From Aquimarina pacifica (GTDB lineage Bacteria > Bacteroidota > Bacteroidia > Flavobacteriales > Flavobacteriaceae), in the NCBI RefSeq assembly GCF_000520955.1, contig NZ_JACC01000012.1, positions 94,412-158,411 on the forward strand: DNA of 64,000 bases, read 5' to 3'. The first letter of the stretch is position 1; every line of letters begins with the position of its first letter. Positions 18,113 to 26,051 of the stretch are shown here, piece by piece. The notes below the pieces were generated by a model. It was not told the origin of the DNA. It did no database searches and worked only from the letters and a program-made list of their open reading frames with translations. The translations under genes and the position numbers were made by a program.

Positions 18113-18676
18113 CTAGAAAGAGCCTAGCATTTCACTTTTTAGTCCCTTATCCGCAGGTTTATCTCCTATCCATATTTTAAAAAGTGCTTCTTTAAAGTCT
18201 AATCCTTCTACATATCCTTTTTCTTGACCATTCTTGTAAATTACACTTCCCTTTCCTTTTTCGTACACTATATCATAAATTTGACCAACTTCTATTTCAT
18301 CTTTTATAAAACCGACAAATTTGTTAATTCTTTTGTCCAAAGAAGATGTATTATTATTGGTTGACTTTTTAAAACCATCCTTCAATGCTGCAGCCATTTT
18401 GCTTCTAGACATCATCCCCGACAATATATGTAATTTGATTGCCATAGTCTCATCTGCCTTTGCTATCTTATCAGCGCTAGAGCTTTTTTTCTTAAGATAT
18501 AAACCTCCTGCATAAATATCAAAGAAGAATTTCTCTCTTAATCCTGCGCCATTAAAAACCAGTTCTTCTCCTCCGAATGAAACGGAAGCTGGTAATGTTG
18601 CGTCACCCACTTTTACTTGAGCTTGAGTACTTGTTATTGTTATTAAAAAGACAAATAAGATGCTTATTTTTTTCAT
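18113..18676 (-). CDS. Chalcone isomerase-like secreted protein, paralogue C
   Basis: A 187-residue secreted protein (MKKISILFVFLITITSTQAQ signal). The central FNGAGLREKFFFDIYAGGLYLKK and the end GYVEGLDFKEALFKIWIGDKPADKGLK align with paralogues A and B, while the middle is more Lys/Ser-rich (KKKSSSADKIAKADETMAIKLH). It is the most typical of the three and may be the ancestral copy. It is 36 bases upstream of the brkB-like gene stop, and orientation alone does not show whether they share a transcript. Confidence 0.86.
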   Translation of the reverse strand: MKKISILFVFLITITSTQAQVKVGDATLPASVSFGGEELVFNGAGLREKFFFDIYAGGLYLKKKSSSADKIAKADETMAIKLHILSGMMSRSKMAAALKDGFKKSTNNNTSSLDKRINKFVGFIKDEIEVGQIYDIVYEKGKGSVIYKNGQEKGYVEGLDFKEALFKIWIGDKPADKGLKSEMLGSF

Positions 18677-18711
18677 TTTTCTTAATTTTTATGTTTTAAT
18701 GCCTAAATATA

Positions 18712-19629
18712 TTAAAAATTCTTTCTTAATTTAATTAGAGCCGCATTTAATTCGAATCCTAATAATAGTAAGTTTGCGTTGAGCCAGATATACACCATTA
18801 GAATGAGCATGGCTCCAATTGACCCATATAATTTATTATAATTTGAAAAATTATCAATATAAATACCAAATAAATAGGTCGTTACTATGATTAGAATTGT
18901 GGTCATAAAAGCTCCTGGTGAGAAAAACTTATTTTGTTTTCCTTCTGAGGTTCCAAAGTAAAATAAGGTTGCTATAATTACAAATACCATAAAAACAAAC
19001 AACGCATATTTTCCAATGGTTAACCAAAAAACAGTATCATCTACTACTCCAATTTTATTTAAATCATCTACCAAATACGAAAAGTATAAGGTTCCTATCA
19101 CTGTTATAAGCAATAAGAATGCCACAATTATAGAAACTCCCAAAGCAACTATGTATTGCTTTATAAAATTACGGTTAAGGGTGACATGATAAGAATATTC
19201 AAACCCAGAAAAAACTGCATTTATACCATTAGTCATTAAAAAAAGAGAAAGAACGAAAACTGTAGATAATAGGCCTCCCCTAGGGTTCGAGGCTATATCA
19301 TCGAATATTTCTTTAAAAAAGACTTTTGACTGACTAGGTAATGCTGATGCTATAAAATCAAAAAAGTTATCATGAAACCCTTCTATTGGTACTATCGGAA
19401 TTAAATTAAGTAGAAACAATAAAAAAGGAAATAAGGATAGAAAAAAGCTCCATGATATAGCACTAGCTCTAGCCGAAAAAGTCCCTTTAATAATACCTAT
19501 TGCATAAATTTCTATTAAATCATATATCGATAAGCCTTCAAAACCAGGAAGAATAATTTTTTTTCCGATTGATACTAAAACATTAATAACCGGAATTTTT
19601 TTGAGCTTATCTTCTATAGGTTTTGACAT
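18712..19629 (-). CDS. YihY/BrkB-family inner membrane protein
   Basis: A 305-residue polytopic membrane protein with about six hydrophobic segments between residues 35 and 290. Family marks are the RASAISWSFFLSLFPFLLFLL segment after the first loop and the glycine/tyrosine-rich end YLFGIYIDNFSNYNKLYGSIGAMLILMVYIWLNA. Once misnamed ribonuclease BN, the family is of unproven role. The start sits 3 bases after the nadC stop, so it is co-transcribed with nadC. Confidence 0.9.
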   Translation of the reverse strand: MSKPIEDKLKKIPVINVLVSIGKKIILPGFEGLSIYDLIEIYAIGIIKGTFSARASAISWSFFLSLFPFLLFLLNLIPIVPIEGFHDNFFDFIASALPSQSKVFFKEIFDDIASNPRGGLLSTVFVLSLFLMTNGINAVFSGFEYSYHVTLNRNFIKQYIVALGVSIIVAFLLLITVIGTLYFSYLVDDLNKIGVVDDTVFWLTIGKYALFVFMVFVIIATLFYFGTSEGKQNKFFSPGAFMTTILIIVTTYLFGIYIDNFSNYNKLYGSIGAMLILMVYIWLNANLLLLGFELNAALIKLRKNF

Positions 19630-19632
19630 ATG

Positions 19633-20490
19633 TTATATGGCTTTCAAACTAAGATCCAAATTATGTACCGAATGAGTTAATGCACCACTACTTATATAAT
19701 CTACACCGCACTCTGCATACTCTCGAATAGTATTTTCGTTAATTCCACCGCTTGATTCTGTTAGACAGGTATCACCTATTAATTTTACTGCTTTTCGCGT
19801 ATCCTCAAAATTAAAGTTATCAATAAGTATGCGATATACCCCTGGTGTCTCTAATATTTCCTTGATCTCATTAAGGTTACGTGCTTCAACAATAATTTTA
19901 AGATCTTTATTGGTATCTACAAGGTATTTTTTTGTCTTCTCGATTGCGTTTTTAATTCCTCCTGCAAAATCAATATGATTATCCTTGAGCATAATCATAT
20001 CATATAATGCAAATCTATGATTTTCTCCTCCTCCTATTTTAACAGCCCACTTCTCTAATGCTCTTATCCCAGGTGTGGTTTTTCTAGTATCCAAAATTTT
20101 GGTCTGTGTACCCTCTAATAATTTTACAAAATAATTAGTTTTTGTAGCAATGGCACTCATTCTCTGCATAGCATTAAGTACCAGTCTTTCTGCTTTAAGA
20201 ATCGACTGTGAACTTCCTGAAATCAAAAAAGCAATATCTCCATACTTAACAGGGGTACCATCTTCTATTTTAACCTCAATTTTTAATTCTGGATCAACAT
20301 ACTCAAATACCTTTTTAGCAAAATCAACACCTGCCAAAATACCTTCATCCTTTACCAGAAGTTTTGCTTTACCAGTTATGTGATCAGGAATACAAGCTAA
20401 CGAACTATGGTCTCCATCTCCAACATCTTCTCTAATCGCATTGGCTATTATTAATTCAATTTCTTTGTCAAATTGAGCTTTTGTAATCAT
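19633..20490 (-). CDS. nadC: Nicotinate-nucleotide pyrophosphorylase (carboxylating)
   Basis: A 285-residue enzyme that converts quinolinate and PRPP to nicotinate mononucleotide in de novo NAD synthesis. Characteristic motifs are EDVGDGDHSS near the N terminus, ILDTRKTTPGIRALEKWAV with the substrate-binding Arg/Lys residues, GGGENHRFALYDMIMLKDNHI, and the end SGGINENTIREYAECGVDYIS. Length matches the family. The brkB-like gene follows 3 bases later. Confidence 0.97.
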   Translation of the reverse strand: MITKAQFDKEIELIIANAIREDVGDGDHSSLACIPDHITGKAKLLVKDEGILAGVDFAKKVFEYVDPELKIEVKIEDGTPVKYGDIAFLISGSSQSILKAERLVLNAMQRMSAIATKTNYFVKLLEGTQTKILDTRKTTPGIRALEKWAVKIGGGENHRFALYDMIMLKDNHIDFAGGIKNAIEKTKKYLVDTNKDLKIIVEARNLNEIKEILETPGVYRILIDNFNFEDTRKAVKLIGDTCLTESSGGINENTIREYAECGVDYISSGALTHSVHNLDLSLKAI

Positions 20491-20609
20491 AGTGAATGGT
20501 TATTTTTGCTAAAGTAAAAAAAGAAGTCGGAATTTTACCCTTCATATTATAATTAAGAGTTATGAGTTTTTTTACATTGAGTGCATCTTTCTAAATAAAA
20601 ATTAAAAAA

Positions 20610-21083
20610 ATGACCATTAGACTAATCGCAATCGGCAAAACAGATAATAAATTTTTAGAGGCCTTACTTGTGGATTATATAAAAAGATTAGGGTTTTATA
20701 TCAAATTTTCTTTTGACATCATTCCAGATATAAAAAACGCAAAAAACCTAAGCGAAACCCAACAAAAAGATAAAGAGGGAACACTTATTTTGACCAAATT
20801 AAATACTTCTGATGTTGTTGTGCTTCTAGACGAAAATGGAAAACAATATAACTCTGTTGATTTTTCTAATGTTTTACAAAAACATATGAATAGTGGAATC
20901 AAACAATTAGTTTTTGTGATTGGCGGCCCTTATGGGTTCAGCTCTAAACTGTATGCTCGCGCAAATGGTAAGTTATCCTTGTCAAAAATGACTTTTTCGC
21001 ATCAAATGATACGACTATTTTTTATTGAACAGTTATATCGAGGATTTACTATTTTGAGAAACGAGCCTTATCATCATAGATAA
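20610..21083 (+). CDS. rlmH: 23S rRNA (pseudouridine1915-N3)-methyltransferase RlmH
   Basis: A 157-residue SPOUT methyltransferase that modifies pseudouridine 1915 in helix 69 of 23S rRNA. The knot-forming C-terminal part is unmistakable: FVIGGPYGFS, LSKMTFSHQMIRLFFIEQLYRG and the terminal YHHR used for substrate binding. It is divergent from nadC with 119 bases between the starts. Confidence 0.97.
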   Translation: MTIRLIAIGKTDNKFLEALLVDYIKRLGFYIKFSFDIIPDIKNAKNLSETQQKDKEGTLILTKLNTSDVVVLLDENGKQYNSVDFSNVLQKHMNSGIKQLVFVIGGPYGFSSKLYARANGKLSLSKMTFSHQMIRLFFIEQLYRGFTILRNEPYHHR

Positions 21084-21140
21084 CAAACGCTTACTATTGT
21101 TACCTATAATGATAAAACTTGTTTTTTTTTGGACATTATA

Positions 21141-21554
21141 TTATTTAACAATATCCTGTATTGAATTAAATATATTTATGAATTTTTCCTCGAATTGAGT
21201 GTCTACATTATTCTTATCCAAAGAAGCGATTAACTTTCCCTTTTTAAGTTTTATTTGATATTTTTTTTCTGAACCATTCGTCTCATCACCATAGTAAAAC
21301 ACCTTATCTTTTATCTTTATGATATCCAAATGTTTGTCTAAATAGCGCTTAAGTTGTTGAGTTTTATCAGAAGGAAAACTAGCCTCAAGAGTATATTCTT
21401 CCTCATCATTTGCAATACTAATATTTACTTGGTATCCTTGATTTTCTGATTTGTGATCTGAATTGCTTCTCACAGTTTCTATTACTGTTTTGGTCTGAGC
21501 ATTAGTTATTAATACACTTACCATTATAAAAAAGACTGTTATACTTGTTCTCAT
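21141..21554 (-). CDS. Small secreted protein, paralogue 1 (unknown function)
   Basis: A 137-residue protein with signal peptide (MRTSITVFFIMVSVLITNAQ) and no family that I recognise. The mature part has an acidic beta-rich segment (VNISIANDEEEYTLEASFPSD), a helix (KTQQLKRYLDKHLDI) and a second beta-rich part (KKYQIKLKKGKLIASLDKN). The gene just upstream encodes a protein of the same length, layout and C-terminal pattern (EVRLKGNRLRINVNKE), so they are tandem duplicates. Both lie directly downstream of a two-component system and share a 14-base leader motif with the kinase gene. A stress or envelope read-out function is a guess. Confidence 0.72.
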   Translation of the reverse strand: MRTSITVFFIMVSVLITNAQTKTVIETVRSNSDHKSENQGYQVNISIANDEEEYTLEASFPSDKTQQLKRYLDKHLDIIKIKDKVFYYGDETNGSEKKYQIKLKKGKLIASLDKNNVDTQFEEKFINIFNSIQDIVK

Positions 21555-21558
21555 AAGA

Positions 21559-21572
21559 TTCGTTTTTTGATT
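21559..21572 (-). repeat. Shared leader motif, copy 1
   Basis: On the minus strand the 14 bases read AATCAAAAAACGAA and end 4 bases before the ATG of secreted paralogue 1. Identical copies occur at 22034-22047 and 24238-24251. Confidence 0.6.
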
Positions 21573-21597
21573 AATAATTGATTGATTTAAAGGTTAT

Positions 21598-22029
21598 TTA
21601 TCTTGACGTTATCAATTTTAATTCTTCTCCTATATTCTTAAATCTTTTGACGAGTTTATCCGAAGCGAGTTCCTTGTTTACATTAATTCGTAGTCGGTTT
21701 CCTTTTAATCGCACTTCATATATTTCTTCTTCTTCCACTTCTTTTTTCCAAAAACTCACACCTTCGGTAGTGGTCATGTTTTCTTCACCGAATTGATCTG
21801 TCAAATACTCTTGTACGTGCGTGTTTAGATTTTCCATGAATCGTACTTTTATTCGATAATCATTATCCATATCTAGCACTGTAAAAGATCTATAATACCT
21901 ATCATCTTCGATATTATTTCCTTGACTTACTGATACTTTAGAGCAACTATCTTGTTTCGTAATTGTTTGTGATTTTGCAGATAACAGCCCCAAAATAAGG
22001 CTGATCAAAATTAATGCTATTGTTTTCAT
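21598..22029 (-). CDS. Small secreted protein, paralogue 2 (unknown function)
   Basis: A 143-residue protein with signal peptide (MKTIALILISLILGLLSAKSQ). Like its downstream neighbour it has a central acidic stretch (KKEVEEEEIYEVRLKGNRLRI) and a C-terminal helix (DKLVKRFKNIGEEL), and it is presumably periplasmic. It starts 41 bases after the response-regulator stop and may be read with it. Its leader ends with the 14-base motif shared with paralogue 1 and the kinase gene. No function can be assigned. Confidence 0.72.
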   Translation of the reverse strand: MKTIALILISLILGLLSAKSQTITKQDSCSKVSVSQGNNIEDDRYYRSFTVLDMDNDYRIKVRFMENLNTHVQEYLTDQFGEENMTTTEGVSFWKKEVEEEEIYEVRLKGNRLRINVNKELASDKLVKRFKNIGEELKLITSR

Positions 22030-22033
22030 ACTG

Positions 22034-22047
22034 TTCGTTTTTTGATT
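22034..22047 (-). repeat. Shared leader motif, copy 2
   Basis: AATCAAAAAACGAA on the minus strand, ending 4 bases before the ATG of secreted paralogue 2. ATTGATTGATTT next to it also recurs beside copy 1. Confidence 0.6.
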
Positions 22048-22070
22048 TTTATTAATTAGATTGATTGATT

Positions 22071-22757
22071 TTATTCTTCTACTCTAAAAGTAAGCCCTAC
22101 TCCTCTGGCACTTTCTATTGTGATATTATGATCTTGTTTAAAATATTTTCTCAGTCTACTTATAAAAACATCCATACTCCTTCCTGAAAAAAAATCATCA
22201 TTTTCCCAAATTTCATTTAGCAGGTCTTCTCTTTTAATCATTCTATTTTTGTGATCATATAGGTATTGAATTAATTTAGTTTCTTTTTCTGTTAACTTTT
22301 GTTGGCTGTCATCTAATTTAAGACAGTGATTTATTGGATCAAATTTATAGTTCCCTATGACTACAACCTCTTCTTTTACAGACGGGACTCTTTGTGAACG
22401 TCTTAGTATATTCTGAATTCTAAGAACTAAAATATCTGCTTCAAAAGGTTTTACTATGTAATCATCTGCACCTAACTTTAGTCCTTTTATTTTATCGTCT
22501 TTCATTTTTTTGGCTGTAAGAAATATAAACGGTATCTCTGGGTTCAGATCTATCACTTTCTCTGCCAATGTAAACCCGTCCATTTTGGGCATCATTACAT
22601 CAAAAACACAAATATCAAATTGCTGCCTACTAAACATATCAAGTGCTTCTTTACCATTCTTAGCCCAGCTAACATGATACTCATGTATCTCGAGGTACTG
22701 CTTTAGTATACTACCAAAATCAAAATCGTCTTCTGCTAATAATATATATCTCTTCAT
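22071..22757 (-). CDS. OmpR-family response regulator
   Basis: A 228-residue regulator. The receiver domain (1-120) has the acidic pair ED (9-10), phospho-acceptor D53 in VFDVMMPKMDGF and the lysine of ADDYIVKPFEADIL. The C-terminal winged helix (130-228) carries LTEKETKLIQYLYDHKNRMIKREDLLNEIW and SRLRKYF. It begins 3 bases after the kinase stop and is its partner. The general build resembles the Bacteroides RprY type, but that identity is inference. The two secreted paralogues just downstream are likely targets or co-transcribed genes. Confidence 0.95.
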   Translation of the reverse strand: MKRYILLAEDDFDFGSILKQYLEIHEYHVSWAKNGKEALDMFSRQQFDICVFDVMMPKMDGFTLAEKVIDLNPEIPFIFLTAKKMKDDKIKGLKLGADDYIVKPFEADILVLRIQNILRRSQRVPSVKEEVVVIGNYKFDPINHCLKLDDSQQKLTEKETKLIQYLYDHKNRMIKREDLLNEIWENDDFFSGRSMDVFISRLRKYFKQDHNITIESARGVGLTFRVEE

Positions 22758-22760
22758 ACT

Positions 22761-24158
22761 TTAACTCATGGGGGTTGTTATTATAAAAGTTGTACCCATA
22801 TTCGGTGCACTCTCAATATTTATTTCTCCGTTATGCGCTTTAATTATTTGATCTGCGTAAAACAAACCTAATCCCAAACCTTTAACATCGTGTAAATTGC
22901 CTGTTGTAACTCTATGAAATTTTTCAAAAATCTTATGTTGTTCCTTTTCTGAAATCCCGACACCATTATCCTGAATTAATATTTTATATTTGTTATCCTT
23001 ACATATAGTTTGTATCTTAATTTCTATATTTTCCTTCCCGTATTTAACCGCATTTTCGAGAATATTAAATATTGCTGTTGTAAACAAGAACCTATCAATA
23101 TAAAGCGATACTTTTTTTAGTTCTATCTGTATCTGTAATGTTACTTCTTCATTTTTTACCGAAAGCTTAAAATCCTCTAAAATCTCTTTGAAATAATCAT
23201 CATCTATCACAGATTCCTTATCCAAAATTATTTCATCAGACCCCAAGGTATTATTCATTACTTGATCAATTAGTTTTTGTAATCTGTTATTTTGGCGATC
23301 TAATATATTTAGCGCGTTAGAAAAAGCTAGTGGCGAATTCTGAATATCTTTATTTCTCAAACTTTTTGATGCTATCGCCAGAGTAGCCAGAGGTGTTTTT
23401 AGTTCATGTGTGATATTATTAATAAAATCATTTCGCACATCTACTATTTTCTTTTGTCGAATCAGTGTATTAATTGCGTAAAGAAGGAGTAAAACCACAA
23501 AGAGAAATAACAGTACTGAAAAGACAAATAAACTTGTCATTTGACCAAATACAATTCTTTTCCATCCAACAATATTGATCATGTCTTCTGTTCTAATTTC
23601 TAGATCTAACTTGGTTTCAAAAAACTCTCCCTCCTTTTCATCCTCAAAATCATATTCGGTAAACCATTTGGCTCTACTTATTACATACCCATCGCGATCC
23701 AGAAAGTCTTCTCCGAAAACAAAATACTGATCACCCTTCTTAGCAGAAAAAATAGTATCGGCTTCTTGTCCATCAAAAATGATTACTGTTTTTATTGCCT
23801 TTTTATACTTTATTTTAAAACCGAGATTAGCTTTGTTAATTTCTTTAGAATAATACTCCTTAAAAATTGTGTTTAACGAATCCTGATAAGGCTCAAAAAT
23901 GGCTATCGCCTCACTCTTACCTAAGTTTTTTTTCTTATATTCTGATAAATTCTTGGTTAACTCATTATACCACAATTCTGCCAAAGAATCCATTTCTTTA
24001 GTATTATCTAAATTAGAGACCGATTTTTTGGTTTCTTTGATAAAGACATCTTTTTTAAGCTGATATGAGTTATAAATAAGATATCCTTGAATCCCAGAAA
24101 GGGCCAGTAATGTCAATATCGATAGTACTATTAATATGGTTATTTTTTGTTTTTTCAT
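22761..24158 (-). CDS. Sensor histidine kinase
   Basis: A 465-residue inner membrane sensor. Transmembrane helices at about 7-29 and 205-228 enclose a 175-residue periplasmic sensor domain that I cannot assign. Then come the DHp helix with NDFINNITHELKTPLATL (H251) and the ATPase domain with the N box FNILENAVKYG, G1 QDNGVGISEKEQHKIF and G2 KGLGLGLFYADQI. All catalytic boxes are intact. It forms an operon with the OmpR-type regulator. The long leader starts with a promoter near 24263-24270 and carries the 14-base motif found before the two secreted paralogues. Confidence 0.95.
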   Translation of the reverse strand: MKKQKITILIVLSILTLLALSGIQGYLIYNSYQLKKDVFIKETKKSVSNLDNTKEMDSLAELWYNELTKNLSEYKKKNLGKSEAIAIFEPYQDSLNTIFKEYYSKEINKANLGFKIKYKKAIKTVIIFDGQEADTIFSAKKGDQYFVFGEDFLDRDGYVISRAKWFTEYDFEDEKEGEFFETKLDLEIRTEDMINIVGWKRIVFGQMTSLFVFSVLLFLFVVLLLLYAINTLIRQKKIVDVRNDFINNITHELKTPLATLAIASKSLRNKDIQNSPLAFSNALNILDRQNNRLQKLIDQVMNNTLGSDEIILDKESVIDDDYFKEILEDFKLSVKNEEVTLQIQIELKKVSLYIDRFLFTTAIFNILENAVKYGKENIEIKIQTICKDNKYKILIQDNGVGISEKEQHKIFEKFHRVTTGNLHDVKGLGLGLFYADQIIKAHNGEINIESAPNMGTTFIITTPMS

Positions 24159-24237
24159 AAATATTACCTTCAGAACTAAGTTCTACAGATTGATTCTATA
24201 CAGTTTCTACTAAAAAATTACTTAACACAAAAACATA

Positions 24238-24251
24238 TTCGTTTTTTGATT
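24238..24251 (-). repeat. Shared leader motif, copy 3
   Basis: AATCAAAAAACGAA on the minus strand, within the first 20 bases of the predicted kinase transcript and 80 bases before its ATG. Confidence 0.55.
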
Positions 24252-24262
24252 GATGATAGTAT

Positions 24263-24270
24263 CAAAATTA
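24263..24270 (-). promoter_or_regulatory. Candidate -7 element for the kinase operon
   Basis: TAATTTTG on the minus strand matches TAnnTTTG. The surrounding 359-base gap to the UbiA gene holds this element and a plus-strand counterpart, and otherwise nothing recognisable; a 66-codon plus-strand frame there looks random. Confidence 0.45.
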
Positions 24271-24474
24271 AGGTAAAGAATATCATAAGTCTTCAATTTG
24301 AAAGGTGTTAACCCTCTGTTAACGTTAACAAAGCAGAGATTTACAATATATACAGGTGGTACAGAGGATAAGTTAATAGCTCAAAAATATATTATTTATC
24401 CATTTCATATAGAATTTAAGATAAAAAAGGAGTGCTCTTTTACATCGAATTCAAAGTACAATTCGTATAATTGT

Positions 24475-24482
24475 TACTTTTG
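24475..24482 (+). promoter_or_regulatory. Candidate -7 element for the UbiA-family gene
   Basis: TACTTTTG matches TAnnTTTG 36 bases before the start codon. A -33 TTG at the right distance is not evident. Confidence 0.45.
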
Positions 24483-24517
24483 TTCAGACACTAACTAACC
24501 TATTCACTATTGATTAT

Positions 24518-25420
24518 ATGAGATCTTATCTTAAACTTATAAAATTAGATAATTTATTAATAATAGCATTAGCACAACTCTGCTTGAAATATGGTCTTTT
24601 TGAACCATTTGGTATCGATATTACACTTAACCATTTTGGAATATTTTTACTAATACTTTCAACTGTATTGATAGCAGGTGCCGGAAATATTATAATAGAA
24701 ATCTATAATAGGGAAACCTCAGATCCAAAAAACCTTTTGTATGGTTCTATCTCAGAAAAGTCAGCAAATAAATTGTTTATTATCCTTAATGTAATCGGTG
24801 TTTCTATAGGTTTTTATCTGGCAAATATGATTGGTCGACCTGGATTTGCAGCTATTTTTATCATCGTATCCGGAATATTTTATGTCTATGCTTCATATCT
24901 CAAAGAAATTGTTGTTCTAAAAAATTGTATTCCAGCTATTTTGGCAGGACTTAGTTTGATTGTCATAGGAGTTTTTGATCTTCTTCCTGCAATAACCCCA
25001 AAAAATAAAGCTTCGCAAACAGTTATATTTTCGATTATTCTGGATTACGCATTGTTTTCATTTATCATCGTTGTGCTAAGAGAGATTTTAAAAGATTGCC
25101 TACATATGGATAGAGATCATAACATACAAATAAGAACAATTCCTGTTATTCTTGGTAAAAGCAGAACAATAAAACTTATCGGAGTATTAACGGCACTGCC
25201 TATCGCGTGTGTCTTTATTTACATCTATACGTACCTCTTTTCTAATACTGAGGCGGTGCTTTTTGTTTTATCACTTATTATTGCTCCTTTACTTTATTTT
25301 ATGATCAAGTGTTTTTACTCAGAATCTGATAAAAGTTTACGTCATTTGAGTCTAGTCCTAAAAGGTATATTGGTTACTACATCATTTTCTTTGTTATTAT
25401 ATCAATTCGTTTTAAAATAA
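24518..25420 (+). CDS. UbiA-family prenyltransferase with eroded first aspartate motif
   Basis: A 300-residue membrane protein with about eight to nine helices. In Flavobacteria this position next to maf is usually a geranylgeranylglycerol-phosphate geranylgeranyltransferase-like UbiA enzyme. UbiA enzymes bind magnesium-pyrophosphate through two Asp-rich motifs. Here the first reads GNIIIEIYNRETSD (about residues 58-72), where the usual INDxxDxxxD residues are replaced by Ile, Glu, Asn and Ser. The second reads LKDCLHMDRD (about 188-197), keeping two of its aspartates. The overall fold and position are clear, but activity on the usual substrate is doubtful. It begins an operon with maf and the following lipoprotein gene. 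Confidence 0.85.
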   Translation: MRSYLKLIKLDNLLIIALAQLCLKYGLFEPFGIDITLNHFGIFLLILSTVLIAGAGNIIIEIYNRETSDPKNLLYGSISEKSANKLFIILNVIGVSIGFYLANMIGRPGFAAIFIIVSGIFYVYASYLKEIVVLKNCIPAILAGLSLIVIGVFDLLPAITPKNKASQTVIFSIILDYALFSFIIVVLREILKDCLHMDRDHNIQIRTIPVILGKSRTIKLIGVLTALPIACVFIYIYTYLFSNTEAVLFVLSLIIAPLLYFMIKCFYSESDKSLRHLSLVLKGILVTTSFSLLLYQFVLK

Positions 25421-25424
25421 AATA

Positions 25425-26012
25425 ATGCTACAAAATTTATTAAAAAACAAAAACATCATTCTTGCTTCTGGATCCCCAAGAAGACAGCAATTTTTTAAAG
25501 ATCTTAATTTGGATTTCACTATTCAACTAAAAGAAATTCAAGAAATTTATCCCGATCATCTTATTGCAGAAGAAATATCAAATTACTTGGCTAAACTAAA
25601 AGCGAATGCTTTTAACGATCTCAAAGCACAAGATATTTTAATTACCAGTGATACGATTGTTTGGCATAATAATAAGGCATTAGGAAAACCAAAAAACCTA
25701 GAAGAGGCAGTTCAGATGATTCGTTCTTTCTCTGATGACACTCATGAAGTTATAACCTCTGTTTGTTTTAAAACTACTGAACAAACTAAAATCGTTTACC
25801 AAAGTACCAAAGTCACTTTTAAAAAACTTTCTGAAGACGAAATACAATATTATGTAAACACCTACAAACCCCTCGATAAAGCTGGAGCATATGGAATACA
25901 AGAGTGGATAGGATTTATTGGCATATCGCGTATAGAAGGAAGCTATTTTAATGTAATGGGACTCCCAACGCATCTTGTTTATGAAACGTTAAGAGAACTT
26001 GCAGAATCATAG
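25425..26012 (+). CDS. maf: Maf-family nucleotide pyrophosphatase
   Basis: A 195-residue house-cleaning enzyme that hydrolyses non-canonical nucleoside triphosphates such as dTTP/UTP analogues. Family motifs: ILASGSPRRQQFF at the N terminus (phosphate-binding), ITSDTIV (metal/catalytic Asp) and DKAGAYGIQEW at about residue 150. It starts 4 bases after the UbiA-family stop and is followed closely by a lipoprotein gene, so all three probably share a transcript. Confidence 0.95.
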   Translation: MLQNLLKNKNIILASGSPRRQQFFKDLNLDFTIQLKEIQEIYPDHLIAEEISNYLAKLKANAFNDLKAQDILITSDTIVWHNNKALGKPKNLEEAVQMIRSFSDDTHEVITSVCFKTTEQTKIVYQSTKVTFKKLSEDEIQYYVNTYKPLDKAGAYGIQEWIGFIGISRIEGSYFNVMGLPTHLVYETLRELAES

Positions 26013-26051
26013 GTTTATCGTAATTTGCTATTTCTTCAAAAGAATTCTTCT

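Noticed and set aside
24298..24498. 66-codon plus-strand frame before the UbiA-family gene
   Set aside because: Composition is low-complexity with no domain-like pattern, and it covers both candidate promoters; it looks like chance.
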